DNA of 64,000 nt. Origin: Sipunculus nudus (lineage: Eukaryota; Annelida; Sipuncula; Golfingiida; Sipunculidae). This document shows positions 22,910-37,900 of the stretch, piece by piece. The notes beneath the pieces were generated by a model. It searched no databases and was not told where the DNA came from. It worked only from the letters and a program-made list of their open reading frames with translations. The DNA is taken from contig CM049314.1 of assembly GCA_026874595.1 (NCBI GenBank), positions 52,683,812 to 52,747,811 of the forward strand. Reading direction: 5' to 3'. Numbering within the stretch: position 1 is the stretch's first letter; every line of letters starts with the position of its first letter. A program made the position numbers and the translations under genes.

Positions 22910-25900
22910 AGAATCATAACAATTCTCCACACAGAAAGGTTCATGTTCACACCAGCACAGCTGCTGGCCAAATGACTGAATCTTGCCAGAAGAATCATAA
23001 CAATTCTCCACACAGAAAGGTTCATGTTCACACCAGCACAGCTGCTGGCCAAATGACTGAATCTTGCCAGAAGAATCAAAACCATTCTCCAGACAGAAAG
23101 GTTCATGTTCACACCAGCAGACCTGCTGGCCAAATGACGGAATCTTGCAAAAAGAATCATAACAATTCTCCACACAGAAAGGTTCATGTTCACACCAGCA
23201 CAGCTGCTGGCCAAATGACTGAATCTTTCCAGAAGAATCATAACAATTCTCCACACAGAAAGGTTCATGTTCACACCAGCACAGCTGCTGGCCAAATGAC
23301 TGAATCTTGCCAGAAGAATCAAAACCATTCTCCAGACAGAAAGGTTCATGTTCACACCAGCAGACCTGCTGGCCAAATGACGGAATCTTGCAAAAAAAAT
23401 CATAACAATTCTCCACACAGAAAGGTTCATGTTCACACCAGCACAGCTGCTGGCCAAATGACTGAATCTTGCAAGAAGAATCAAAACCATTCTCCACACA
23501 GAAAGGTTCATGTTCACACCAGCAGACCTGCTGGCCAAATGACGGAATCTTGCAAAAAGAATCAAAACCATTCTCCAGACAGAAAGGTTCATGTTCACAC
23601 CAGCAGACCTGCTGGCCAAATGACGGAATCTTGCAAAAAGAATCATAACAATTCTCCACACAGAAAGGTTCATGTTCACACCAGCACAGCTGCTGGCCAA
23701 ATGACTGAATCTTGCCAGAAGAATCATAACAATTCTCCACACAGAAAGGTTCATGTTCACACCAGCACAGCTGCTGGCCAAATGACTGAATCTTGCCAGA
23801 AGAATAAAAAACCATTCTCCAGACAGAAAGGTTCATGTTCACACCAGCAGAGCTGCTGGCCAAATGACTGAATCTTGCCAGAAGAATTATAACAATTCTC
23901 CACACAGAAAGGTTCATGTTTTACACCAGCACAGCTGCTGGCCAAATGACTGATTCTTTGAAGAAGAATCATAACAATTCTCCACACAAAAAGGTTCATG
24001 TTCACACCAGCACAGCTGCTGGCCAAATGACTGAATCTTTCCAGAAGAATCATAACAATTCTCCACACAGAAAGGTTCATGTTCACACCAGCACAGCTGC
24101 TGGCCAAATGACGGATTCTTTGAAGAAGAATCATAACAATTCTCCACACAGAACGGTTCATGTTCACACCAGCAGAGCTGCTGGCCAAATGACTGAATCT
24201 TGCCAGAAGAAACATTACCATTCTCCACACAAAAAGGTTCATGTTCACACCAGCACAGCTGCTGGCCAAATGACGGAATCTTGCAAAAATAATCAAAACC
24301 ATTCTCCAGACAGAAAGGTTCATGTTCACACCAGCAGACCTGCTGGCCAAATGACGGAATCTTGCAAAAAGAATCATAACAGTTCTCCACACAGGAAGGT
24401 TCATGTTCACACCAGCACAGCTGCTGGCCAAATGACGGATTCTTTCAAGAAGAATCATAACAATTCTCCACACAGAAAGGTTCATGTTCACACCAGCAGA
24501 GCTGCTGGCCAAATGACTGAATCTTGCCAGAAGAATCATAACAATTCTCCACACAGAAAGGTTCATGTTTTACACCAGCACAGCTGCTGGCCAAATGACT
24601 GATTCTTTGAAGAAGAATCATAACAATTCTCCACACAGAAAGGTTCATGTTCATACCAGCACAGCTGCTGGCCAAATGACTGAATCTTGCCAGAAGAATC
24701 ATAACAATTCTCCACACAGAAAGGTTCATGTTCACACCAGCACAGCTGCTGGCCAAATGACGGATTCTTTGAAGAAGAATCATAACAATTCTCCACACAG
24801 AAAGGTTCATGTTCACACCAGCACAGCTGCTGGCCAAATGACGGATTCTTTCAAGAAGTTTCATAACAATAATTCTTAGCACAGAAAGGTTCATGTTCAC
24901 ACCAGCAGAGCTGCTGGCCAAATGACTGAATCTTGCCAGAAGAAACAATACCATTCTCCACACAGAAAGGTTCATGTTCACACCGACACAGCTACTGGCC
25001 AAATTACGATTTCTTTCAAGAAGAATCATAACAATTCTCCACACAGAAAGGTTCATGTTCACACCAGCACAGCTGCTGGCCAAATGACTGAATCTTGCCA
25101 GAAGAATCATAACAATTCTCCACACAGAAAGGTTCATGTTCACACCAGCACAGCTGCTGGCCAAATGACTGAATCTTGCCAGAAGAATCATAACCATTCT
25201 CCAGACAGAAAGGTTCATGTTCACACCAGCAGACCTGCTGGCCAAATGACGGAATCTTGCAAAAAAAAATCATAACAATTCTCCACACAGAAAGGTTCAT
25301 GTTCACACCAGCACAGCTGCTGGCCAAATGACTGAATCTTGCCAGAAGAATCAAAACCATTCTCCACACAGAAAGGTTCATGTTCACACCAGCAGACCTG
25401 CTGGCCAAATGACGGAATCTTGCAAAAAGAATCAAAACCATTCTCCAGACAGAAAGGTTCATGTTCACACCAGCAGACCTGCTGGCCAAATGACGGAATC
25501 TTGCAAAAAGAATCATAACAATTCTCCACACAGAAAGGTTCATGTTCACACCAGCACAGCTGCTGGCCAAATGACTGAATCTTGCCAGAAGAATCATAAC
25601 AATTCTCCACACAGAAAGGTTCATGTTCACACCAGCACAGCTGCTGACCAAATGACTGAATCTTGCCAGAAGAATAAAAAACCATTCTCCAGACAGAAAG
25701 GTTCATGTTCACACCAGCAGAGCTGCTGGCCAAATGACTGAATCTTGCCAGAAGAATCATAACAATTCTCCACACAGAAAGGTTCATGTTCACACCAGCA
25801 CAGCTGCTGACCAAATGACTGAATCTTGCCAGAAGAATAAAAAACCATTCTCCAGACAGAAAGGTTCATGTTCACACCAGCAGAGCTGCTGGCCAAATGA

Positions 25901-28900
25901 CTGAATCTTGCCAGAAGAATTATAACAATTCTCCACACAGAAAGGTTCATGTTTTACACCAGCACAGCTGCTGACCAAATGACTGATTCTTTGAAGAAGA
26001 ATCATAACAATTCTCCACACAAAAAGGTTCATGTTCACACCAGCACAGCTGCTGGCCAAATGACTGAATCTTGCCAGAAGAATCATAACAATTCTCCACA
26101 CAGAAAGGTTCATGTTCACACCAGCACAGCTGCTGGCCAAATGACGGATTCTTTGAAGAAGAATCATAACAATTCTCCACACAGAAAGGTTCATGTTCAC
26201 ACCAGCACAGCTGCTGGCCAAATGACGGATTCTTTCAAGAAGTTTCATAACAATAATTCTTAGCACAGAAAGGTTCATGTTCACACCAGCAGAGCTGCTG
26301 GCCAAATGACTGAATCTTGCCAGAAGAAACAATACCATTCTCCACACAGAAAGGTTCATGTTCACACCAGCACAGCTGCTGGCCAAATGACGGATTCTTT
26401 GAAGAAGAATCATAACAATTCTCCACACAGAAAGGTTCATGTTCACACCAGCACAGCTGCTGGCCAAATGACGGATTCTTGCCAGAAGAATCATAACAAT
26501 TCTCCACACAGAAAGGTTCATGTTCACACAAGCACAGCTGCTGGCTAAATGACGATTTCTTTCAAGAAGAATCATAACAATTCTCCACACAGAAAGGTTC
26601 ATGTTCACACCAGCACAGCTGCTGGCCAAATGACTGAATCTTGCCAGAAGAATCATAACAATTCTCGACAAAGAAAGGTTCATGTTCACACCAGCACAGC
26701 TGCTGGCCAAATGACATATTCTTCCAAGAAGAATCATAACAATTCTCCACACAGAAAGGTTCATGTTAACACCAGCACAACTGCTGGCCAAATGACATAT
26801 TCTTCCAAGAAGAATCATAACAATTCTCCACACAGAAAGGTTCATGTTCACACCAGCACAGCTGCTGGCCAAATGACGGATTCTTTGAAGAAGAATCATA
26901 ACAATTCTCCACACAGAAAGGTTCATGTTCATACCAGCACAGCTGCTGGCCAAATGACTGAATCTTGCCAGAAGAATCATAACAATTCTCCACACAGAAA
27001 GGTTCATGTTCACACCAGCACAGCTGCTGGCCAAATGACGGATTCTTTGAAGAAGAATCATAACAATTCTCCACAGAGAAAGGTTCATGTTCACACACGC
27101 AGACCTGCTGGCCAAATGACTGAATCTTGCCAGAAGAATCATAACAATTCTCCACAAAGAAAGGTTCATGTCACACCAGCAGAGCTGCTGGCCAACAAAC
27201 GGATTCTTCGAAGAAGAATCATAACAATTCTCCACACAGAAAGGTTCATGTTCACAACAGCACAGCTGCTGGCCAAATGACGGATTCTTTGAAGAAGAAT
27301 TATAACAATTCTCCACACAGAAAGGTTCATGTTCACACCAGCACAGCTGCTGGCCAAATGACGGATTCTTTGAAGAAGAATCATAACAATTCTCCACACA
27401 GAAAGGTTCATGTTCACACGATCAGAGCTGCTGGCCAAATGACTGAATCTTGCCAGAAGAATCATAACAATTCTCCACACAGAAAGGTTCATGTTTTACA
27501 CCAGCACAGCTGCTGGCCAAATGACTGATTCTTTGAAGAAGAATCATAACAATTGTCCACACAGAAAGGTTCATGTTCACACCGGCACAGCTGCTGGCCA
27601 AATGACTGAATCTTGCCAGAAGAATCATAACAATTCTCCACACAGAAAGGTTCATGTTCACACCAGCACAGCTGCTGGCCAAATGACGGATTCTTTGAAG
27701 AAGAATCATAACAATTCTCCACACAGAAAGGTTCATGTTCACACCAGCACAGCTGCTTGCCAAATGACGGATTCTTTCAAGAAGGTTCATAACAATTCTC
27801 CACACAGAAAGGTTCATGTTCACACCAGCACAGCTGCTGGCCAAATGACTGAATCTTGCCAGAAGAATCATAACAATTCTCCACACAGAAAGGTTCATGT
27901 TCACACCAGCACAGCTGCTGGCCAAATGACGGATTCTTTGAAGAAGAATCATAACAATTCTCCACAGAGAAAGGTTCATGTTCACACACGCAGACCTGCT
28001 GGCCAAATGACTGAATCTTGCCAGAAGAATCATAACAATTCTCCACAAAGAAAGGTTCATGTCACACCAGCAGAGCTGCTGGCCAACAAACGGATTCTTC
28101 GAAGAAGAATCATAACAATTCTCCACACAGAAAGGTTCATGTTCACAACAGCACAGCTGCTGGCCAAATGACGGATTCTTTGAAGAAGAATTATAACAAT
28201 TCTCCACACAGAAAGGTTCATGTTCACACCAGCACAGCTGCTGGCCAAATGACGGATTCTTTGAAGAAGAATCATAACAATTCTCCACACAGAAAGGTTC
28301 ATGTTCACACGATCAGAGCTGCTGGCCAAATGACTGAATCTTGCCAGAAGAATCATAACAATTCTCCACACAGAAAGGTTCATGTTTTACACCAGCACAG
28401 CTGCTGGCCAAATGACTGATTCTTTGAAGAAGAATCATAACAATTGTCCACACAGAAAGGTTCATGTTCACACCAGCACAGCTGCTGGCCAAATGACTGA
28501 ATCTTGCCAGAAGAATCATAACAATTCTCCACACAGAAAGGTTCATGTTCACACCAGCACAGCTGCTGGCCAAATGACGGATTCTTTGAAGAAGAATCAT
28601 AACAATTCTCCACACAGAAAGGTTCATGTTCACACCAGCACAGCTGCTTGCCAAATGACGGATTCTTTCAAGAAGGTTCATAACAATTCTCCACACAGAA
28701 AGGTTCATGTTCACACCAGCACAGCTGCTGGCCAAATGACTGAATCTTGCCAGAAGAAACATTACCATTCTCCACACAGAAAGGTTCATGTTCACACCAG
28801 CACAGCTGCTGGCCAAATGACGGATTCTTTGAAGAAGAATCATAACAATTCTCCACACAGAAAGGTTCATGTTCACACCGGCACAGCTACTGGCCAAATT

Positions 28901-31900
28901 ACGATTTCTTTCAAGAAGAATCATAACAATTCTCCACACAGAAAGGTTCATGTTCACACCAGCACAGCTGCTGGCCAAATGACTGAATCTTGCCAGAAGA
29001 ATCATAACAATTCTCCACACAGAAAGGTTCATGTTCACACCAGCACAGCTGCTGGCCAAATGACGATTTCTTTCAAGAAGTTTCATAACAATTCTCCACA
29101 CAGAAAGGTTCATGTTCACACCAGCACAGCTGCTGGCCAAATGACTGAATCTTGCCAGAAGAATCATAACAATTCTCCACACAGAAAGGTTCATGTTCAC
29201 ACCAGCACAGCTGCTGGCCAAATGACTGAATCTTGCCAGAAGAATCAAAACCATTCTCCAGACAGAAAGGTTCATGTTCACACCAGCAGACCTGCTGGCC
29301 AAATGACGGAATCTTGCAAAAAGAATCATAACAATTCTCCACACAGAAAGGTTCATGTTCACACCAGCACAGCTGCTGGCCAAATGACTGAATCTTTCCA
29401 GAAGAATCATAACAATTCTCCACACAGAAAGGTTCATGTTCACACCAGCACAGCTGCTGGCCAAATGACTGAATCTTGCCAGAAGAATCAAAACCATTCT
29501 CCAGACAGAAAGGTTCATGTTCACACCAGCAGACCTGCTGGCCAAATGACGGAATCTTGCAAAAAAAATCATAACAATTCTCCACACAGAAAGGTTCATG
29601 TTCACACCAGCACAGCTGCTGGCCAAATGACTGAATCTTGCAAGAAGAATCAAAACCATTCTCCACACAGAAAGGTTCATGTTCACACCAGCAGACCTGC
29701 TGGCCAAATGACGGAATCTTGCAAAAAGAATCAAAACCATTCTCCAGACAGAAAGGTTCATGTTCACACCAGCAGACCTGCTGGCCAAATGACGGAATCT
29801 TGCAAAAAGAATCATAACAATTCTCCACACAGAAAGGTTCATGTTCACACCAGCACAGCTGCTGGCCAAATGACTGAATCTTGCCAGAAGAATCATAACA
29901 ATTCTCCACACAGAAAGGTTCATGTTCACACCAGCACAGCTGCTGGCCAAATGACTGAATCTTGCCAGAAGAATAAAAAACCATTCTCCAGACAGAAAGG
30001 TTCATGTTCACACCAGCAGAGCTGCTGGCCAAATGACTGAATCTTGCCAGAAGAATTATAACAATTCTCCACACAGAAAGGTTCATGTTTTACACCAGCA
30101 CAGCTGCTGGCCAAATGACTGATTCTTTGAAGAAGAATCATAACAATTCTCCACACAAAAAGGTTCATGTTCACACCAGCACAGCTGCTGGCCAAATGAC
30201 TGAATCTTTCCAGAAGAATCATAACAATTCTCCACACAGAAAGGTTCATGTTCACACCAGCACAGCTGCTGGCCAAATGACGGATTCTTTGAAGAAGAAT
30301 CATAACAATTCTCCACACAGAACGGTTCATGTTCACACCAGCAGAGCTGCTGGCCAAATGACTGAATCTTGCCAGAAGAAACATTACCATTCTCCACACA
30401 AAAAGGTTCATGTTCACACCAGCACAGCTGCTGGCCAAATGACGGAATCTTGCAAAAATAATCAAAACCATTCTCCAGACAGAAAGGTTCATGTTCACAC
30501 CAGCAGACCTGCTGGCCAAATGACGGAATCTTGCAAAAAGAATCATAACAGTTCTCCACACAGGAAGGTTCATGTTCACACCAGCACAGCTGCTGGCCAA
30601 ATGACGGATTCTTTCAAGAAGAATCATAACAATTCTCCACACAGAAAGGTTCATGTTCACACCAGCAGAGCTGCTGGCCAAATGACTGAATCTTGCCAGA
30701 AGAATCATAACAATTCTCCACACAGAAAGGTTCATGTTTTACACCAGCACAGCTGCTGGCCAAATGACTGATTCTTTGAAGAAGAATCATAACAATTCTC
30801 CACACAGAAAGGTTCATGTTCATACCAGCACAGCTGCTGGCCAAATGACTGAATCTTGCCAGAAGAATCATAACAATTCTCCACACAGAAAGGTTCATGT
30901 TCACACCAGCACAGCTGCTGGCCAAATGACGGATTCTTTGAAGAAGAATCATAACAATTCTCCACACAGAAAGGTTCATGTTCACACCAGCACAGCTGCT
31001 GGCCAAATGACGGATTCTTTCAAGAAGTTTCATAACAATAATTCTTAGCACAGAAAGGTTCATGTTCACACCAGCAGAGCTGCTGGCCAAATGACTGAAT
31101 CTTGCCAGAAGAAACAATACCATTCTCCACACAGAAAGGTTCATGTTCACACCGGCACAGCTACTGGCCAAATTACGATTTCTTTCAAGAAGAATCATAA
31201 CAATTCTCCACACAGAAAGGTTCATGTTCACACCAGCACAGCTGCTGGCCAAATGACTGAATCTTGCCAGAAGAATCATAACAATTCTCCACACAGAAAG
31301 GTTCATGTTCACACCAGCACAGCTGCTGGCCAAATGACTGAATCTTGCCAGAAGAATCATAACCATTCTCCAGACAGAAAGGTTCATGTTCACACCAGCA
31401 GACCTGCTGGCCAAATGACGGAATCTTGCAAAAAAAAATCATAACAATTCTCCACACAGAAAGGTTCATGTTCACACCAGCACAGCTGCTGGCCAAATGA
31501 CTGAATCTTGCCAGAAGAATCAAAACCATTCTCCACACAGAAAGGTTCATGTTCACACCAGCAGACCTGCTGGCCAAATGACGGAATCTTGCAAAAAGAA
31601 TCAAAACCATTCTCCAGACAGAAAGGTTCATGTTCACACCAGCAGACCTGCTGGCCAAATGACGGAATCTTGCAAAAAGAATCATAACAATTCTCCACAC
31701 AGAAAGGTTCATGTTCACACCAGCACAGCTGCTGGCCAAATGACTGAATCTTGCCAGAAGAATCATAACAATTCTCCACACAGAAAGGTTCATGTTCACA
31801 CCAGCACAGCTGCTGACCAAATGACTGAATCTTGCCAGAAGAATAAAAAACCATTCTCCAGACAGAAAGGTTCATGTTCACACCAGCAGAGCTGCTGGCC

Positions 31901-34900
31901 AAATGACTGAATCTTGCCAGAAGAATCATAACAATTCTCCACACAGAAAGGTTCATGTTCACACCAGCACAGCTGCTGACCAAATGACTGAATCTTGCCA
32001 GAAGAATAAAAAACCATTCTCCAGACAGAAAGGTTCATGTTCACACCAGCAGAGCTGCTGGCCAAATGACTGAATCTTGCCAGAAGAATTATAACAATTC
32101 TCCACACAGAAAGGTTCATGTTTTACACCAGCACAGCTGCTGACCAAATGACTGATTCTTTGAAGAAGAATCATAACAATTCTCCACACAAAAAGGTTCA
32201 TGTTCACACCAGCACAGCTGCTGGCCAAATGACTGAATCTTGCCAGAAGAATCATAACAATTCTCCACACAGAAAGGTTCATGTTCACACCAGCACAGCT
32301 GCTGGCCAAATGACGGATTCTTTGAAGAAGAATCATAACAATTCTCCACACAGAAAGGTTCATGTTCACACCAGCACAGCTGCTGGCCAAATGACGGATT
32401 CTTTCAAGAAGTTTCATAACAATAATTCTTAGCACAGAAAGGTTCATGTTCACACCAGCAGAGCTGCTGGCCAAATGACTGAATCTTGCCAGAAGAAACA
32501 ATACCATTCTCCACACAGAAAGGTTCATGTTCACACCAGCACAGCTGCTGGCCAAATGACGGATTCTTTGAAGAAGAATCATAACAATTCTCCACACAGA
32601 AAGGTTCATGTTCACACCAGCACAGCTGCTGGCCAAATGACGGATTCTTGCCAGAAGAATCATAACAATTCTCCACACAGAAAGGTTCATGTTCACACAA
32701 GCACAGCTGCTGGCTAAATGACGATTTCTTTCAAGAAGAATCATAACAATTCTCCACACAGAAAGGTTCATGTTCACACCAGCACAGCTGCTGGCCAAAT
32801 GACTGAATCTTGCCAGAAGAATCATAACAATTCTCGACAAAGAAAGGTTCATGTTCACACCAGCACAGCTGCTGGCCAAATGACATATTCTTCCAAGAAA
32901 AATCATAACAATTCTCCACACAGAAAGGTTCATGTTAACACCAGCACAACTGCTGGCCAAATGACATATTCTTCCAAGAAGAATCATAACAATTCTCCAC
33001 ACAGAAAGGTTCATGTTCACACCAGCACAGCTGCTGGCCAAATGACGGATTCTTTGAAGAAGAATCATAACAATTCTCCACACAGAAAGGTTCATGTTCA
33101 TACCAGCACAGCTGCTGGCCAAATGACTGAATCTTGCCAGAAGAATCATAACAATTCTCCACACAGAAAGGTTCATGTTCACACCAGCACAGCTGCTGGC
33201 CAAATGACGGATTCTTTGAAGAAGAATCATAACAATTCTCCACAGAGAAAGGTTCATGTTCACACACGCAGACCTGCTGGCCAAATGACTGAATCTTGCC
33301 AGAAGAATCATAACAATTCTCCACAAAGAAAGGTTCATGTCACACCAGCAGAGCTGCTGGCCAACAAACGGATTCTTCGAAGAAGAATCATAACAATTCT
33401 CCACACAGAAAGGTTCATGTTCACAACAGCACAGCTGCTGGCCAAATGACGGATTCTTTGAAGAAGAATTATAACAATTCTCCACACAGAAAGGTTCATG
33501 TTCACACCAGCACAGCTGCTGGCCAAATGACGGATTCTTTGAAGAAGAATCATAACAATTCTCCACACAGAAAGGTTCATGTTCACACGATCAGAGCTGC
33601 TGGCCAAATGACTGAATCTTGCCAGAAGAATCATAACAATTCTCCACACAGAAAGGTTCATGTTTTACACCAGCACAGCTGCTGGCCAAATGACTGATTC
33701 TTTGAAGAAGAATCATAACAATTGTCCACACAGAAAGGTTCATGTTCACACCGGCACAGCTGCTGGCCAAATGACTGAATCTTGCCAGAAGAATCATAAC
33801 AATTCTCCACACAGAAAGGTTCATGTTCACACCAGCACAGCTGCTGGCCAAATGACGGATTCTTTGAAGAAGAATCATAACAATTCTCCACACAGAAAGG
33901 TTCATGTTCACACCAGCACAGCTGCTTGCCAAATGACGGATTCTTTCAAGAAGGTTCATAACAATTCTCCACACAGAAAGGTTCATGTTCACACCAGCAC
34001 AGCTGCTGGCCAAATGACTGAATCTTGCCAGAAGAATCATAACAATTCTCCACACAGAAAGGTTCATGTTCACACCAGCACAGCTGCTGGCCAAATGACG
34101 GATTCTTTGAAGAAGAATCATAACAATTCTCCACAGAGAAAGGTTCATGTTCACACACGCAGACCTGCTGGCCAAATGACTGAATCTTGCCAGAAGAATC
34201 ATAACAATTCTCCACAAAGAAAGGTTCATGTCACACCAGCAGAGCTGCTGGCCAACAAACGGATTCTTCGAAGAAGAATCATAACAATTCTCCACACAGA
34301 AAGGTTCATGTTCACAACAGCACAGCTGCTGGCCAAATGACGGATTCTTTGAAGAAGAATTATAACAATTCTCCACACAGAAAGGTTCATGTTCACACCA
34401 GCACAGCTGCTGGCCAAATGACGGATTCTTTGAAGAAGAATCATAACAATTCTCCACACAGAAAGGTTCATGTTCACACGATCAGAGCTGCTGGCCAAAT
34501 GACTGAATCTTGCCAGAAGAATCATAACAATTCTCCACACAGAAAGGTTCATGTTTTACACCAGCACAGCTGCTGGCCAAATGACTGATTCTTTGAAGAA
34601 GAATCATAACAATTGTCCACACAGAAAGGTTCATGTTCACACCAGCACAGCTGCTGGCCAAATGACTGAATCTTGCCAGAAGAATCATAACAATTCTCCA
34701 CACAGAAAGGTTCATGTTCACACCAGCACAGCTGCTGGCCAAATGACGGATTCTTTGAAGAAGAATCATAACAATTCTCCACACAGAAAGGTTCATGTTC
34801 ACACCAGCACAGCTGCTTGCCAAATGACGGATTCTTTCAAGAAGGTTCATAACAATTCTCCACACAGAAAGGTTCATGTTCACACCAGCACAGCTGCTGG

Positions 34901-37900
34901 CCAAATGACTGAATCTTGCCAGAAGAAACATTACCATTCTCCACACAGAAAGGTTCATGTTCACACCAGCACAGCTGCTGGCCAAATGACGGATTCTTTG
35001 AAGAAGAATCATAACAATTCTCCACACAGAAAGGTTCATGTTCACACCGGCACAGCTACTGGCCAAATTACGATTTCTTTCAAGAAGAATCATAACAATT
35101 CTCCACACAGAAAGGTTCATGTTCACACCAGCACAGCTGCTGGCCAAATGACTGAATCTTGCCAGAAGAATCATAACAATTCTCCACACAGAAAGGTTCA
35201 TGTTCACACCAGCACAGCTGCTGGCCAAATGACGATTTCTTTCAAGAAGTTTCATAACAATTCTCCACACAGAAAGGTTCATGTTCACACCAGCACAGCT
35301 GCTGGCCAAATGACTGAATCTTGCCAGAAGAATCATAACAATTCTCCACACAGAAAGGTTCATGTTCACACCAGCACAGCTGCTGGCCAAATGACTGAAT
35401 CTTGCCAGAAGAATCAAAACCATTCTCCAGACAGAAAGGTTCATGTTCACACCAGCAGACCTGCTGGCCAAATGACGGAATCTTGCAAAAAGAATCATAA
35501 CAATTCTCCACACAGAAAGGTTCATGTTCACACCAGCACAGCTGCTGGCCAAATGACTGAATCTTTCCAGAAGAATCATAACAATTCTCCACACAGAAAG
35601 GTTCATGTTCACACCAGCACAGCTGCTGGCCAAATGACTGAATCTTGCCAGAAGAATCAAAACCATTCTCCAGACAGAAAGGTTCATGTTCACACCAGCA
35701 GACCTGCTGGCCAAATGACGGAATCTTGCAAAAAAAATCATAACAATTCTCCACACAGAAAGGTTCATGTTCACACCAGCACAGCTGCTGGCCAAATGAC
35801 TGAATCTTGCAAGAAGAATCAAAACCATTCTCCACACAGAAAGGTTCATGTTCACACCAGCAGACCTGCTGGCCAAATGACGGAATCTTGCAAAAAGAAT
35901 CAAAACCATTCTCCAGACAGAAAGGTTCATGTTCACACCAGCAGACCTGCTGGCCAAATGACGGAATCTTGCAAAAAGAATCATAACAATTCTCCACACA
36001 GAAAGGTTCATGTTCACACCAGCACAGCTGCTGGCCAAATGACTGAATCTTGCCAGAAGAATCATAACAATTCTCCACACAGAAAGGTTCATGTTCACAC
36101 CAGCACAGCTGCTGGCCAAATGACTGAATCTTGCCAGAAGAATAAAAAACCATTCTCCAGACAGAAAGGTTCATGTTCACACCAGCAGAGCTGCTGGCCA
36201 AATGACTGAATCTTGCCAGAAGAATTATAACAATTCTCCACACAGAAAGGTTCATGTTTTACACCAGCACAGCTGCTGGCCAAATGACTGATTCTTTGAA
36301 GAAGAATCATAACAATTCTCCACACAAAAAGGTTCATGTTCACACCAGCACAGCTGCTGGCCAAATGACTGAATCTTTCCAGAAGAATCATAACAATTCT
36401 CCACACAGAAAGGTTCATGTTCACACCAGCACAGCTGCTGGCCAAATGACGGATTCTTTGAAGAAGAATCATAACAATTCTCCACACAGAACGGTTCATG
36501 TTCACACCAGCAGAGCTGCTGGCCAAATGACTGAATCTTGCCAGAAGAAACATTACCATTCTCCACACAAAAAGGTTCATGTTCACACCAGCACAGCTGC
36601 TGGCCAAATGACGGAATCTTGCAAAAATAATCAAAACCATTCTCCAGACAGAAAGGTTCATGTTCACACCAGCAGACCTGCTGGCCAAATGACGGAATCT
36701 TGCAAAAAGAATCATAACAGTTCTCCACACAGGAAGGTTCATGTTCACACCAGCACAGCTGCTGGCCAAATGACGGATTCTTTCAAGAAGAATCATAACA
36801 ATTCTCCACACAGAAAGGTTCATGTTCACACCAGCAGAGCTGCTGGCCAAATGACTGAATCTTGCCAGAAGAATCATAACAATTCTCCACACAGAAAGGT
36901 TCATGTTTTACACCAGCACAGCTGCTGGCCAAATGACTGATTCTTTGAAGAAGAATCATAACAATTCTCCACACAGAAAGGTTCATGTTCATACCAGCAC
37001 AGCTGCTGGCCAAATGACTGAATCTTGCCAGAAGAATCATAACAATTCTCCACACAGAAAGGTTCATGTTCACACCAGCACAGCTGCTGGCCAAATGACG
37101 GATTCTTTGAAGAAGAATCATAACAATTCTCCACACAGAAAGGTTCATGTTCACACCAGCACAGCTGCTGGCCAAATGACGGATTCTTTCAAGAAGTTTC
37201 ATAACAATAATTCTTAGCACAGAAAGGTTCATGTTCACACCAGCAGAGCTGCTGGCCAAATGACTGAATCTTGCCAGAAGAAACAATACCATTCTCCACA
37301 CAGAAAGGTTCATGTTCACACCGGCACAGCTACTGGCCAAATTACGATTTCTTTCAAGAAGAATCATAACAATTCTCCACACAGAAAGGTTCATGTTCAC
37401 ACCAGCACAGCTGCTGGCCAAATGACTGAATCTTGCCAGAAGAATCATAACAATTCTCCACACAGAAAGGTTCATGTTCACACCAGCACAGCTGCTGGCC
37501 AAATGACTGAATCTTGCCAGAAGAATCATAACCATTCTCCAGACAGAAAGGTTCATGTTCACACCAGCAGACCTGCTGGCCAAATGACGGAATCTTGCAA
37601 AAAAAAATCATAACAATTCTCCACACAGAAAGGTTCATGTTCACACCAGCACAGCTGCTGGCCAAATGACTGAATCTTGCCAGAAGAATCAAAACCATTC
37701 TCCACACAGAAAGGTTCATGTTCACACCAGCAGACCTGCTGGCCAAATGACGGAATCTTGCAAAAAGAATCAAAACCATTCTCCAGACAGAAAGGTTCAT
37801 GTTCACACCAGCAGACCTGCTGGCCAAATGACGGAATCTTGCAAAAAGAATCATAACAATTCTCCACACAGAAAGGTTCATGTTCACACCAGCACAGCTG